The notes beneath the pieces were generated by a model, which was not told where the DNA came from, made no database searches, and was given only the letters and a program-made list of their open reading frames with translations. A stretch of 64,000 bases of DNA. Origin: Streptomyces sp. WZ-12 (GTDB lineage Bacteria > Actinomycetota > Actinomycetes > Streptomycetales > Streptomycetaceae). Shown here piece after piece: positions 17,409 to 26,484 of the stretch. The DNA is taken from contig NZ_CP118574.1 of the NCBI RefSeq assembly GCF_028898845.1, positions 4,747,001-4,811,000 on the forward strand. Direction: 5' to 3'. The position numbers and the translations under genes are program-made. Position 1 is the stretch's first letter. Every line of letters begins with the position of its first letter.

Positions 17409-18179
17409 TCAGGCGCCGATCGCGTGGTGGCCGCCGTCGGCGTGCACGATCTCGCCGGTGGTGGCGGGCAGCCAGTCCGAGAGCAGCGCCAGGCAGGTGC
17501 GGGCGACCGGTTCGGCGTCCTTGGGGTCCCAGCCGAGCGGGGCGCGGGCGGCCCACTCCTCCTCGAACGACGGGCCGTCCCCGCCGATGCCGTTGGCGGC
17601 CAGGGTGCGCAGCGGCCCCGCGGCGACCAGGTTGGCCCGGACGCCGTGGCCGCCGAGCTCGCGCGCCAGGTAGCGGGTGCACGCCTCAAGTCCCGCCTTG
17701 GCGACGCCCATCCAGTCGTATCCGGGCCAGGCGCGGGAGGCGTCGAAGTCCAGGCCGACGACGGCGGAGCCGGGGCGCAGCAGCGGGCGGCAGGCGCGGG
17801 CCAGCGCCACCAGGGAGTAGGTGGAGGTGTGCAGGGCGCCGGCGACGTCGTTCCAGGGGGCGGTCAGGAAGCCGCCGTCGAGGCAGGAGGGGGGCGCCTG
17901 GGCGACGGAGTGCAGGACGCCGTCGAGGCCGTCGAGGTGGGCGCCGACCCGGTCGGCGAGGCCGTCCAACTGTTCCTGGTCGGTCACGTCCAGTTCCACG
18001 ACGGGGGGCTCGACCGGCAGGCGCCGGGCGAGCCGGGCGACCAGGGTGGGCCGGCCGTATGCGGTCAACACGATCCGGGCGCCCTGTTGTTGGGCGAGCC
18101 GGGCCACGGCGTAGGCGATCGAGCGCTCCGTGATCACCCCGGTGATCAGCAGTCGCTTCCCGTCGAGCAGCCCACTCAT
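17409..18179 (-). CDS. FabI/InhA-like enoyl-ACP reductase
   Basis: 256-residue SDR enzyme of the FabI class. It starts LLDGKRLLITGVITERSIAYAVARL, the typical FabI nucleotide-binding start, and has the Y-x-x-M-x-x-x-K active site in GYDWMGVAKAGLEACTRYLA, followed by GVRANLVAAGPLRTLAA. It would reduce the enoyl group formed by the MaoC-like dehydratase, using NAD(P)H. ATG 18179 follows GGAGG; the open frame extends further but without homology. It is the first gene of the minus-strand operon and divergent from the ACP gene across the operator region. Confidence 0.9.
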   Translation of the reverse strand: MSGLLDGKRLLITGVITERSIAYAVARLAQQQGARIVLTAYGRPTLVARLARRLPVEPPVVELDVTDQEQLDGLADRVGAHLDGLDGVLHSVAQAPPSCLDGGFLTAPWNDVAGALHTSTYSLVALARACRPLLRPGSAVVGLDFDASRAWPGYDWMGVAKAGLEACTRYLARELGGHGVRANLVAAGPLRTLAANGIGGDGPSFEEEWAARAPLGWDPKDAEPVARTCLALLSDWLPATTGEIVHADGGHHAIGA

Positions 18180-18298
18180 CGCTCCTCCGTCTGACTCATC
18201 CTGACTCGCTTCCGACCATGGAGTCACCGAGCGTCGCCGGATCCGGCGGGCAAATCTAGCGCCATGACTGCATTCTGAGAGGTAGTCAGGGAACTCGT

Positions 18299-18360
18299 TG
18301 ACATCGCATCCGACCTCCAGTTGACTACAACAGTCAAGTTTAGTCAATCAGTTGACTGGG
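18299..18360. promoter_or_regulatory. Divergent promoter/operator with four TTGACT/AGTCAA hexamers
   Basis: TTGACT (18321-18326) and AGTCAA (18332-18337) form one inverted repeat; AGTCAA (18342-18347) and TTGACT (18352-18357) form another in the opposite arrangement. TTGACA also occurs at 18299. The element lies between the enoyl reductase and ACP genes and shares CAGTCAAGTTT with the ketosynthase promoter region and AGTTGACTGG with the second XRE gene promoter region. Either an operator, stacked -35 elements, or both. Confidence 0.6.
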
Positions 18361-18447
18361 CGTTTGTGACCGTGCCGGTCCGTCCGTTGCCCGGATCGGC
18401 CGCCCGCCCTCGCCCGCAGCGGAGCCGCAGTGGAGAAAGGGACCGCC

Positions 18448-18693
18448 ATGACGAGAGAAGCGATCGTCGGCCAGCTCGCCGAGATCCTGAACGAGGTGGC
18501 CGGCGTGGTGCCGGCCGAGGTGACCGAGGAGAAGTCCCTGGTCGAGGAGCTCGATGTGGACTCCCTGGCGATGGCCGAGGTCATCGTCATCGCCGAGGAG
18601 CGCTTCGGGATCGAACTGCCCGAGGAGGAGATGACCGATCTGCACACCGTGCTGGACCTGGTGATCCGCGTCGAGAAGCGGCTGGCCTCCTGA
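18448..18693 (+). CDS. Acyl carrier protein
   Basis: 81-residue discrete ACP. The phosphopantetheine attachment motif is ELDVDSLAMAEVIV with Ser39 as the attachment residue; the rest is acidic and helical as expected. ATG 18448 with GAGAAAG upstream is preferred to the GTG at 18430. It is divergent from the reductase-dehydratase-ligase operon and should carry the acyl chain made by those enzymes and the ketosynthase at 28526. Two phosphopantetheinyl-transferase-like genes in the cluster are candidates for its activation. Confidence 0.93.
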   Translation: MTREAIVGQLAEILNEVAGVVPAEVTEEKSLVEELDVDSLAMAEVIVIAEERFGIELPEEEMTDLHTVLDLVIRVEKRLAS

Positions 18694-19022
18694 GTCGGAA
18701 CGCCGGCCGGCGTGCTCCGGACGGGCCGGACCGCCCGGCCGGAGCGCACCGTCGCGGCGGGGCGGCGCGGGCGTCGCGTCGCCGCCGGGCGCGGCCGATC
18801 GCGGACCGCGGAAACGGTGCCGCGCGATAGCGCGACACATTTTGGCGAAAACTAGTAATGCCGGTCAGTAAACCAAAGTCGATGTCTTGTCGTCGCTTGT
18901 TGACTCAGGCATAGCCCAGGGTTACCTTGAGGATCTCCGGAGGGTAATTAAGAGACGACTCAATGCACTGCTTTCCCGGGCGTGACCTGTCCGGAGAAAG
19001 GAGCCATGGTGCGAGGGGACCT

Positions 19023-19781
19023 ATGCGGGGGGACGAGTCTTTCTGTGACGCGCATACGCTCAACCAGGCCGCCGGAGCCGGCAACACCCCTTGCGGAGAG
19101 GGGCGTTGGGGGCCGGTGCGTTCCGCCGAATTAGCCGACGGCCGGCTGCACATCTGCTCGGCGGAAACCAGGGATATTCGGCGCCCGGACGGTTTACTGG
19201 ATTTCCTGGCCACATTGCTGCACTGCCCGGCGGACGGTATTTCCCTGACCCGTGACGACTTCGGGCGCCCGGTGTCCGCCCGGCCGCCCGCGGACACCGA
19301 CTGGCCCCCGGACGCCGGGCTCTTCCTGGCCGTCGGCGACGACCCGGACCACCGCCTGGTGGTCCTGGCCCGCGACCTCCCGGTGGCGCTCAGCGTCCAC
19401 CCCGTCCCCCGCGGCCCGCTCGGTGAACTGCTGCTCCCCTTCACCCCGTTGGAGCGCGAGAGCCTGCGCCGGGCTCCGGCCGCGGACCGGGCCCGGCAGT
19501 TGACCCGGCTCTGGGTCCGCAAGGAGGCGGTGTTGCGGCTGGCCGGGCGGGGCGGGCTGGCCGCGGTCGACGAGATCGACGCGCTCAGCGGGGCCGGGGC
19601 CGACGACGGCACCGTGCGGTTGCCGCCCGCCCTGACGGACGCCGGCGGGGCCCTGGGCCCGGTCGTGCACGTCCGGGACCTGCCGGTCGGCCCGGGATGG
19701 GTGGCCTGCGCGGCGACCCCCGCCCCGGCACGCGGCGTACGGCTCTGGGGCGCCAACGCCTCTGGTGGGGCGGCCACTTGA
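19023..19781 (+). CDS. Divergent 4'-phosphopantetheinyl transferase-like protein
   Basis: 252-residue Sfp-type PPTase-like protein. The W-V-R-K-E-A motif (LTRLWVRKEAVLRLAGRG, W164 to A169) is intact. The other hallmark, normally GVDVE, reads ALSVHPV, so the Mg-binding Asp and Glu are replaced by Ser and His. It may modify the ACP, act with a second subunit, or be inactive. Two TTA codons (19131 and 19194) make translation bldA-dependent. ATG 19023 follows GAGGGG; ATG 18963 upstream is in frame but lacks a well-spaced site. Confidence 0.75.
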   Translation: MRGDESFCDAHTLNQAAGAGNTPCGEGRWGPVRSAELADGRLHICSAETRDIRRPDGLLDFLATLLHCPADGISLTRDDFGRPVSARPPADTDWPPDAGLFLAVGDDPDHRLVVLARDLPVALSVHPVPRGPLGELLLPFTPLERESLRRAPAADRARQLTRLWVRKEAVLRLAGRGGLAAVDEIDALSGAGADDGTVRLPPALTDAGGALGPVVHVRDLPVGPGWVACAATPAPARGVRLWGANASGGAAT

Positions 19782-19805
19782 CGGCCGCCCGCCGGCCGCG
19801 GCCCG

Positions 19806-21083
19806 CTACGGCATGACCACCGCGTGCGGGTCCGGGCCCCCGGTGTCCCGGGTGCCGGCGCTCAGTTCACGCCAGGTCTCCAGGGCCAACCGGAAGGCGC
19901 CGGCCCGCTCGTACCCCGCGGCGGCGGCCTTGAAGGACTCCTCGGCGTCCCCGGGGCGCTTGCCGGCGCGGTGCGCGCGGGCCACGTAGAGCAGGCAGCG
20001 GGCGCGGTCCAACGGGGAGAGCTCGGCGGCCGCGGGGTCGATCGCGGCGGCGTGCTCGACCGCGGCCGCGGCATCGCCGTGCCGCAGCGCGCCGCCCGTC
20101 TCCAGCACGGCCAGCCACGTCCGCGTCGAGGGGGTGTCCACCAGTGCCGCGGCCTGGCGGGCGCGCGCCAGGAGGGCGTCCGCGTCGGCCGGGGAGCCGG
20201 CGGCGAGCGTCAACAGCGTCCGGGCGCGGGCCAGTCGGAGCCGCAGGCGCACCCCGTCCGTCGACGCGATCAGGGCCTCGGCCTCGGCCAGGAGCTCCAG
20301 CGCGCCGGTGGCGTCACCGGTCAGGTACTGCGCGCCGGCCGCCGCCCACAGGGCGCTGGCCCGCAACTCGCCCGCGGGCAGCGGCCCGACCTCCGCGCGC
20401 AGCTGTGCCCCGAGCTCGTCGGCGCGGCTCCACTCGCCGCTGTCGACGGACGCGGAGAGCAGTGCCACCTGGGCCTGGGCCCGCTCCGGACGGCCGGCCG
20501 CCAGCCCGTCGGTGACCCGCACGGCGTCCTCGGCGGAGCGGACCGCGTCCGACAGTCGGCCGGCGGCGCGCAGGAGTTGGGCGAGCTCTATGGCGACCCG
20601 GGCGTGCAACACGGGCGCGGCGCGGGTCACCGGGTCGTCGAGCAGCCGGCGCAGCGCGGCCTCGTGGTGGGCGGGGTCGTCGAGCCGGCCGAGGACGGTG
20701 GCCAGTTCCCAGCGCGCCTCCCAGCGGACCTCGTCGTGGTCGGTTCCCTCGGCCTGGGCGACCACGGCCTCCAGCTGGCGCCGGGCGTCGGGCCAGTCGC
20801 CGGCCAACTGGCTGGCGCGGGCGGCCACCAACTGGCCGACCAGGCCGAGGCGTTGGGCGAGCCGGTCGGCGGGACGGTCGGTGGTGCTGAGCGCGTCGAC
20901 GGTGGTGCCCAGCCGCTCCGCGATGGAGCGGGCGATCTTGGCGCCGGGGATGCGGCGGCCGTTCTCGACCAGCGAGACATAGCTGGGGGAGAGGTCGTCC
21001 CCGGCGAGGTCCCCTTGGGACAGGCCCTGAGCGCGCCGGACCTCCCGCACTCGCTTCCCGAAGGCAGGCTGCTCAATCGTCAA
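19806..21083 (-). CDS. XRE-family regulator with TPR-like C-terminal domain (copy 1)
   Basis: 425-residue transcriptional regulator. An N-terminal helix-turn-helix (KRVREVRRAQGLSQGDLAGD then SPSYVSLVENGRRIP, residues 9-60) is followed by about 350 residues of Ala-rich helical repeats resembling TPRs, the usual ligand or peptide-sensing part. It is a clear paralogue of the regulator at 26589, with the same SYxSLVExGxRIP helix. The start used is TTG 21083; the true start is uncertain because no strong ribosome site is visible. It is divergent from the aldehyde dehydrogenase gene. Confidence 0.85.
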   Translation of the reverse strand: MTIEQPAFGKRVREVRRAQGLSQGDLAGDDLSPSYVSLVENGRRIPGAKIARSIAERLGTTVDALSTTDRPADRLAQRLGLVGQLVAARASQLAGDWPDARRQLEAVVAQAEGTDHDEVRWEARWELATVLGRLDDPAHHEAALRRLLDDPVTRAAPVLHARVAIELAQLLRAAGRLSDAVRSAEDAVRVTDGLAAGRPERAQAQVALLSASVDSGEWSRADELGAQLRAEVGPLPAGELRASALWAAAGAQYLTGDATGALELLAEAEALIASTDGVRLRLRLARARTLLTLAAGSPADADALLARARQAAALVDTPSTRTWLAVLETGGALRHGDAAAAVEHAAAIDPAAAELSPLDRARCLLYVARAHRAGKRPGDAEESFKAAAAGYERAGAFRLALETWRELSAGTRDTGGPDPHAVVMP

Positions 21084-21448
21084 CGGAATCGCTCGCAGTT
21101 GGGTCGGTGGGACGGACAGTGACGGGGTGCGGACGCCCGGTGGGAGGGTCGGACTCCGCGGTGACGCTGAGTGTACTCACCGGCCCCTTGCGCGCGGGCG
21201 GCCTGTGGACAACCGCACGCGGTCGAGGTATGGGGCCCGCACCGTCGGTGCGAGTCATTTTTTGTCACGATCAGCGTACGGTAGTCATCCTGGTCGCTGG
21301 GCGTACGGCCGCGATGCGGGGGCTCTTTGTCGGCATTGCGAGCCGATCGGCTGTCATGGCTGACTGTTGAATGCTATGACTCTACTTGACAATAAATGAC
21401 AATTGGCTGACGCTGACCCTCCATGGACTACGCCCCGAGGAGGGACAT
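21084..21448. promoter_or_regulatory. Divergent promoter region between XRE copy 1 and aldehyde dehydrogenase
   Basis: 365 bases without a gene. The right end is AT-rich for this genome and contains TGACTGTTGAA, TTGACA (21386-21391) and the direct repeat TGACAAT-AAA-TGACAATT, related in sequence to the TTGACT elements at other promoters of the cluster. Confidence 0.5.
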
Positions 21449-22708
21449 ATGAGCTCCGCTCCCGCATCGCCGACCGTGGCCGCCGAGTCGGAGGAGGAGA
21501 GCGGCACCCCGGGCCGCAGCGAGCACCGGACCGCGGCGGCATTACGCCGGGTCCGGGACTTCCTGGCCGAGGAGGGCGGAGCGGTCCACGAGGTGCTGTG
21601 CGAGATCTCCACCCACCGCGCCGCGCGCTACGAGATCGAATCCACCATCGCCACCCTCGACGGGGCGCTGGACGAGGTGGCCGCGCACCGGCCCGGCCGG
21701 GTCCCCCGACTCGCCGCGTTCATGCCGTCCAACGTCATCCTCTACTCCTACGCCCTCTACCTCCTGGTCCCCGCGCTCTATACGGACGCGTTGGTCTTCC
21801 GCCCGGCCAGCCGGGTCAAGGACCAGATGCGCCGGCTGCACGAACTGCTCGCCGAGCGGCACGACCTGCCGATCACCCTCAGCGGCGCCAGCCAGCGGGA
21901 GTTCCTCGGGGAGGAGGTGCGCTCCGCGGACGTCGTGGTGTTCACCGGCGCCTACCGCAACGCCGAGCAGATCCGTGCCCAACTCTCCCCCGAGCAACTG
22001 CTGCTCTTCCTCGGCTCGGGCGTCAACCCGTTCGTCGTCGCCCCCGGGGCGGACGTCGAGCAGGCCGCCCGTGATGCCATCGAGATCCGGACGCTCAACA
22101 CGGGCCAGGACTGCCTGGGCCCGGACCTGTTCGCGGTCCACCACTCCCTCCTGGACGGCTTCCTCGACGCGCTGGTCGCGGAGTTGAAGGGGCTGCGGTA
22201 CGGCCCGTACACCGACCCGGACGCCGACTTCGGGCCGATCTTCTACGACGGGGCGCTGGAGGAGGCCGCGCAGTTCCTGGCCCGCAACCGGGAGGGCATC
22301 GTGCACGGCGGGCACGTGGACTTCCGCGCCCGGCGGCTGGACCCGACCGTCGTCGTCGGCGAGGACCTCAGCCCGCGCACCCACGTGCCGGAGTTCTTCG
22401 CCCCGATCTTCAACGTCGCCGCCTGGCACGACGAGGAGGCCCTGGCCGCCACCCTGACCACCGGCATGTTCACCGAACGCGCCCTGGGCTCCAGCGTCTA
22501 CGGCGCCGCGCCGGCCCTGGTCGAGGCGCTGCGCCGGCGCACCACGGTCACCCTCGACACCACCCTGCTCTCCATCGACGACGGCAACGCACCGTTCGGC
22601 GGCTACGGCCGGATGGCCAACTACGTCTTCGACGGCCACGAGGTGCGTGCCGAACCGGTCCTGGTCTCCAAGGCCGTCGCCGCCCACCGCCCGGGGGCCG
22701 CCCGATGA
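21449..22708 (+). CDS. Aldehyde dehydrogenase superfamily protein
   Basis: 419-residue NAD(P)-dependent aldehyde dehydrogenase/acyl reductase-type enzyme. The catalytic Cys region is NTGQDCLGPDLFAV, and EFFAPIFNVAAW is the conserved C-terminal motif; the NAD-binding part has AAFMPSNVILYSY and VFRPASRVKDQMR. It is shorter than standard ALDHs (about 480 aa). ATG 21449 follows GAGGAGGGA. The stop overlaps the start of the ThDP enzyme gene by ATGA, so the two products probably act in sequence: decarboxylation of a 2-oxo acid to an aldehyde, then oxidation to an acid or thioester. That pathway is inference. Confidence 0.8.
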   Translation: MSSAPASPTVAAESEEESGTPGRSEHRTAAALRRVRDFLAEEGGAVHEVLCEISTHRAARYEIESTIATLDGALDEVAAHRPGRVPRLAAFMPSNVILYSYALYLLVPALYTDALVFRPASRVKDQMRRLHELLAERHDLPITLSGASQREFLGEEVRSADVVVFTGAYRNAEQIRAQLSPEQLLLFLGSGVNPFVVAPGADVEQAARDAIEIRTLNTGQDCLGPDLFAVHHSLLDGFLDALVAELKGLRYGPYTDPDADFGPIFYDGALEEAAQFLARNREGIVHGGHVDFRARRLDPTVVVGEDLSPRTHVPEFFAPIFNVAAWHDEEALAATLTTGMFTERALGSSVYGAAPALVEALRRRTTVTLDTTLLSIDDGNAPFGGYGRMANYVFDGHEVRAEPVLVSKAVAAHRPGAAR

Positions 22709-24432
22709 CCGCACAGACCTACCCGACGGCCTGGGCGGCGGTCGCCGACTACCTCCACCACCTGGGCACCCGCGCGGTGTTCGGGCTACCGGGCGACGAC
22801 ATGGCCCTCCTCGGCGAACTGGAGCGCACCGACACCCGCGTCGTCCTCTGCCGTGACCAGCGCAACGCGGTCTTCATGGCAACCGGGCACGCACTCGCCG
22901 CGGGCCGCCCCGGGGTGTGCGTGGTCGGCAAGGGTCCGGCGCTGACCAACGCCCTCACCGGCGTCCTGGAGGCGCGCTCGGCCGCCGTCCCGCTGATCCT
23001 GATCGCCGACGGCACCCGGCTCGACCACCTCGGTACCGGCGCGTTCCAGGAGCTGGACCAACTCACCGCGATCCGCCCGTACGTGAAGTGGGCGGCCCGC
23101 GCGGACACCCCGGAGCGGCTGCCCGCCCTGTTGGAGACGGCCGCGGCGCGCGCCGTCAACGGGACGCCGGGGCCCGTCTACCTGGAGCTGGCCGAGCAGG
23201 TGGTGGACGCCGCCGTGCCGCGGAGCGGGCGGTGGCGGTCGGCCGCGCCGCAGCGCCCGGGGCCCGATCCGGACGCGCTGGACGCCACCGCCCGCCGGAT
23301 CGCCGCGGCCCGCCGGCCGCTGCTGCTGGTCGGCGGCGGCGCCCGGCACCGCAACGCCGACGGCCGGATCGAGCGCCTGGCCGAACGGCTCGGCGCGGGC
23401 CTCTTCACCACCGCCTCGGGCCGCGGCACGGTCGCCGAGGACCACCCGCTGTACTGCGGCGTCAGCGGCCTGTACGCGGTCCCGCCGGCCGACGCGCTCT
23501 GGCGGGAGGCGGACCTGGTCATCGCGCTCGGCAGCCGCCTGGAGGAGACCGCGACGTTCGGCTGGCCGGACGGAGCGGAGGAACAACTTCCGGTCGTCCA
23601 GGCCGTATTGGGTGAGGACGGCCTCGCGCTGGAGAGGCCCGGCGACCACGTCCTCGGGGACGCCGCCCGGATCGTGGCCGGCTGGACCGAACTGCTCGCC
23701 GACCACCGGGCGGACGACGCCTGGGCGGACCGGGTGCGCGCGGTGCGCGCCGCCCTGGGGGAGCGGGCCGCGGACCGGGCCGAACGGGCGGCGAAGGCCG
23801 CGCCGGCGGGCACCGTCCCGGTGGCCGCGGTGCTGTCCTCCCTGGACCGCGCGGTCCCCGCCGGCCGGGTGCTCGTCCAGGAGAACGGCCTCCAGGACAT
23901 GTGGTCGTACTACTTCCCCCACTGGACGCTCGGCGCCGCCGGCGGGTCCCTGGTGCCCAGCGAGCAGACGCCGCTGGGCTTCGGGGCGGCCGCCGCGGCC
24001 GGCGCCCGGCTGGCCCTGCCGGCCGACCGCCCGGTGGTGGCGCTCGCCGGCGACGGCGCCTTCCACCTCTTCCGGTCCGAGCTGCCCTCCCTGGCGGACG
24101 CCGGCGTCGCGGTGCTCTACGTGGTGCTCGACAACGGCGGTTACGGCTGGCTCCAGGCCAACCTCGACCGGGTCTCCGGCACCGGCTCGCGCTTCGCCTT
24201 CACCGCCTCCCGCCCCACCGGGACCGAGGGGCTGGCGGCCGCCTACGGGATGGGCCACCGACGGGTGACCGAGGCCGGCGAGCTGGACGCCGCGCTGGCG
24301 GCCGCCTGGCGGGAGGTCGCCTCCGGCACCACGTCGGTGGTCGAGGTGGCGGTCGCGCTCTCCGACACCCCGCCGGGGATGGCCGGCGCGGCCGGCGACT
24401 TCCCCGAGCGGGAGGGCGTCGACGGCGGTTGA
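22705..24432 (+). CDS. Thiamine-diphosphate-dependent decarboxylase/synthase
   Basis: 575-residue enzyme of the acetolactate synthase/pyruvate decarboxylase family. The N-terminal PYR domain has VFGLPGDDMALLGEL, CRDQRNAVFMATGHALA and GKGPALTNALTG; the middle domain follows; the C-terminal PP domain has the ThDP-binding ALAGDGAFHLFRSELP and VLDNGGYG (GDG-x-DN rather than GDG-x-NN). The substrate cannot be read from sequence. One option is decarboxylation of a 2-oxo acid such as 2-oxoarginine to supply a starter unit. It is translationally coupled to the aldehyde dehydrogenase gene and followed by a terminator. Confidence 0.88.
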   Translation: MTAQTYPTAWAAVADYLHHLGTRAVFGLPGDDMALLGELERTDTRVVLCRDQRNAVFMATGHALAAGRPGVCVVGKGPALTNALTGVLEARSAAVPLILIADGTRLDHLGTGAFQELDQLTAIRPYVKWAARADTPERLPALLETAAARAVNGTPGPVYLELAEQVVDAAVPRSGRWRSAAPQRPGPDPDALDATARRIAAARRPLLLVGGGARHRNADGRIERLAERLGAGLFTTASGRGTVAEDHPLYCGVSGLYAVPPADALWREADLVIALGSRLEETATFGWPDGAEEQLPVVQAVLGEDGLALERPGDHVLGDAARIVAGWTELLADHRADDAWADRVRAVRAALGERAADRAERAAKAAPAGTVPVAAVLSSLDRAVPAGRVLVQENGLQDMWSYYFPHWTLGAAGGSLVPSEQTPLGFGAAAAAGARLALPADRPVVALAGDGAFHLFRSELPSLADAGVAVLYVVLDNGGYGWLQANLDRVSGTGSRFAFTASRPTGTEGLAAAYGMGHRRVTEAGELDAALAAAWREVASGTTSVVEVAVALSDTPPGMAGAAGDFPEREGVDGG

Positions 24433-24450
24433 GCCGGCCGGACACCCCTG

Positions 24451-24480
24451 CGGGCGGGCGCTCTTGCGAGTGCCCGCCCG
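24451..24480 (+). terminator. Hairpin terminator after the ThDP enzyme gene
   Basis: 13-bp stem CGGGCGGGCGCTC / GAGTGCCCGCCCG around TTGC, with a single G-T pair. It ends the aldehyde dehydrogenase/ThDP operon. Confidence 0.8.
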
Positions 24481-24659
24481 TTGTCGTGTAGGCCCGGCGG
24501 GGGCCGCCCCAACGACGGTCCCCGCCGGACCCGTTGAGGTGCGTACCCCGGCCCGCCGGTCACGGGGGAATACCGGGTGGGGCCGGGGCACGGCTTCTTC
24601 GTACGGAGGAGGGCCACGCCGTGGCGTGTGGGGGCTGCCGCGCCCCGTACGGGTCCGGG

Positions 24660-25496
24660 TCAGGTCTTGGTGGTGAACTTGGCCAGCGCCAGGGGGGCGG
24701 TGACCGCGGTCAGGGCGAGCGACCACAGCAGCGTCCAGGTCACCGGGCCGGCCACCGGGCCCGTGCCCAGGGCCAGCCCGCGGGCCGCGTCGGCGATGTG
24801 GGTCAGGGGGTTGACGCGGGTGACGGCCTGGAGCCAGTCGGGCATCGTCGCCGGCGACACGAAGATCGAGGAGGCGAACTGAAGCGGCGTCAGGACCAGC
24901 ACCGACAGCCCCTGGATGGCCTGCGCGCTGCGCAGCGTCAGCCCCAGCAGCATGAAGACCCAGATCAGGGAGGTGCCGAACACGGTGGTCAGGCCGATCG
25001 CGGCGAGCACCCCGGGGCCGTGGCCGACGACGTCGAAGCCGAGCACCGCGGCGACGGCCAGCAGGACCGCGAGGGCGAGGAGCATCCGCCCGGTCTCCAC
25101 CACCACCTTGGCGATCAGCACCGAGGAGCGCGCCACCGGCATCGACCGGAAGCGGTCCATCAGGCCGGTGCGGAAGTCGTCGTTGACGCCGGTGCCGACG
25201 GCCATCGCGACGGTCATCCCGAGGATCACCATCAGGCCGGGCATCAGGAACGCGGTGTACTGCCGGCGGGACCCACCGGCGCCGAGCACCCCGCCGAAGA
25301 CGAAGACGAAGAGCAGCGTCAGCACGATCGGCATCAGCAGCGCGTCGATCATCGACTCCGGGTTCTGCCGGATGTGGAGGAGGCTGCGGCGGGCCAGCGC
25401 GCCGATGTGTCGCAGGTGGGAGCGGAGCGGCAGGCGGCGCTCGTCCTCGGACGGGACGGGTGGCGCCGGGTGCGGCAACACCTCGGACGTGGCCAT
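24660..25496 (-). CDS. ABC-2 type transporter permease (no adjacent ATPase)
   Basis: 278-residue DrrB-like ABC-2 permease with six TM helices: LRHIGALARRSLLHIRQNPE leads into ALLMPIVLTLLFVFVFGGVL, then GLMVILGMTVAMAVGTGV, the motif FRSMPVARSSVL, and FASSIFVSPATMPDWLQAV near the end. Such permeases export drugs or polyketides with a separate ATP-binding subunit normally encoded just upstream. Here the upstream gene is the DUF1707 protein and no ATPase gene exists in the window, so the partner must be elsewhere. ATG 25496 has GGGAG upstream. Confidence 0.88.
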   Translation of the reverse strand: MATSEVLPHPAPPVPSEDERRLPLRSHLRHIGALARRSLLHIRQNPESMIDALLMPIVLTLLFVFVFGGVLGAGGSRRQYTAFLMPGLMVILGMTVAMAVGTGVNDDFRTGLMDRFRSMPVARSSVLIAKVVVETGRMLLALAVLLAVAAVLGFDVVGHGPGVLAAIGLTTVFGTSLIWVFMLLGLTLRSAQAIQGLSVLVLTPLQFASSIFVSPATMPDWLQAVTRVNPLTHIADAARGLALGTGPVAGPVTWTLLWSLALTAVTAPLALAKFTTKT

Positions 25497-25547
25497 GGGT
25501 TCTTCTCCCTACTCCTTCGCCGTGAGCGGCGTGTGGTGCCACTGCGG

Positions 25548-26204
25548 TCAGGACCGGCGCTCGTCCAACCACTTCTGCCAGTACGTGCGGCGGTCGCTGC
25601 TGGGGTGGGCGAGCACGATGTCGCCGAGGACCGCCGAGCCGGTGACGCGGACGACCGGGGTCGCGGACTCCGGGCCGGAGGGCGGCCGGGTCAGGTCGCG
25701 CAGGTCGCCGAAGACCTTGCTGCACGCCAACTCGACCCGCACCCCCTCGGGGAGGAGGAGGTGCACATCGCCCACGATCGCACGGGCCGTGATGGTCACC
25801 CCGCCGTCCGGCGGGGCCGGGGAGGCGCACAGGTCGAGGTTGAGGTCGCCGAAGACGGCGGTGGCCTCGATGCCCTGGTCCAGGGCCGGGCTGTTGGCCG
25901 TGAGGTCGCCGAACAGGGCCTTGAAGACGCGCTGTTGGGAACCGCTGCCGGCGGCCGGCGGGGGCGCAGCCGTCGGCAGGTCGCGGCCGACGGTGGCCAA
26001 CTCCTCGCGGGTGCGGGCCAGATAGGCCGCCTCGTACCGCTCGGCCAGCTCCTCCAGGGTGAGCCGGCCCTCCGCGGTGGCCTCCCGCAGGCGCTCGATC
26101 ATCTCCTCGCGCTCGGCGTCCGAGGCGAGCACCGCACCGGGCTTCGACGCGTCCGAAACGGACCCTAATTCCTTGTGCAGATCCGGGCGTTGGGGTTGCG
26201 TCAT
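25548..26204 (-). CDS. DUF1707 and LiaF-like cell-wall-response domain protein
   Basis: 218-residue protein. Residues about 32-75 form the SHOCT-like DUF1707 domain (REEMIERLREATAEGRLTLEELAERYEAAY); the C-terminal part (ALFGDLTANSP, AVFGDLNLDL, IVGDVHLLLPEGVRVELACSKVFGD) is the beta-repeat found in LiaF/VraT-type cell-wall-stress proteins. No TM helix is visible. ATG 26204 follows GGAGG. The gap to the permease gene is 51 bases, suggesting an operon, but a role in export is only inferred. Confidence 0.8.
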   Translation of the reverse strand: MTQPQRPDLHKELGSVSDASKPGAVLASDAEREEMIERLREATAEGRLTLEELAERYEAAYLARTREELATVGRDLPTAAPPPAAGSGSQQRVFKALFGDLTANSPALDQGIEATAVFGDLNLDLCASPAPPDGGVTITARAIVGDVHLLLPEGVRVELACSKVFGDLRDLTRPPSGPESATPVVRVTGSAVLGDIVLAHPSSDRRTYWQKWLDERRS

Positions 26205-26484
26205 CGGGTGTGCCTCCGCTGGTCGGGCGGTAGTGGTGCGGTCCGGGGTGCCCCCCTTGTGTGCCCTATCCGACCACGTCACGCGGGGTGCGGGCATCGG
26301 CGTCCGGTACTACATCGAAAGGTGCAGTCAACCCTCCGGGCGCCGTTCTTCGTCCTACCAGCCGCCCGGTTTTACGGGTGCCGGTGGTGCGCTCTCGGCC
26401 CCGTGTCTTAAAGCTCCGGGCACCAACGAAATGTCCGTGTCACCGGAGTGTGAAGGGCGGTGAAGAATACGGAATGCGTATCGA

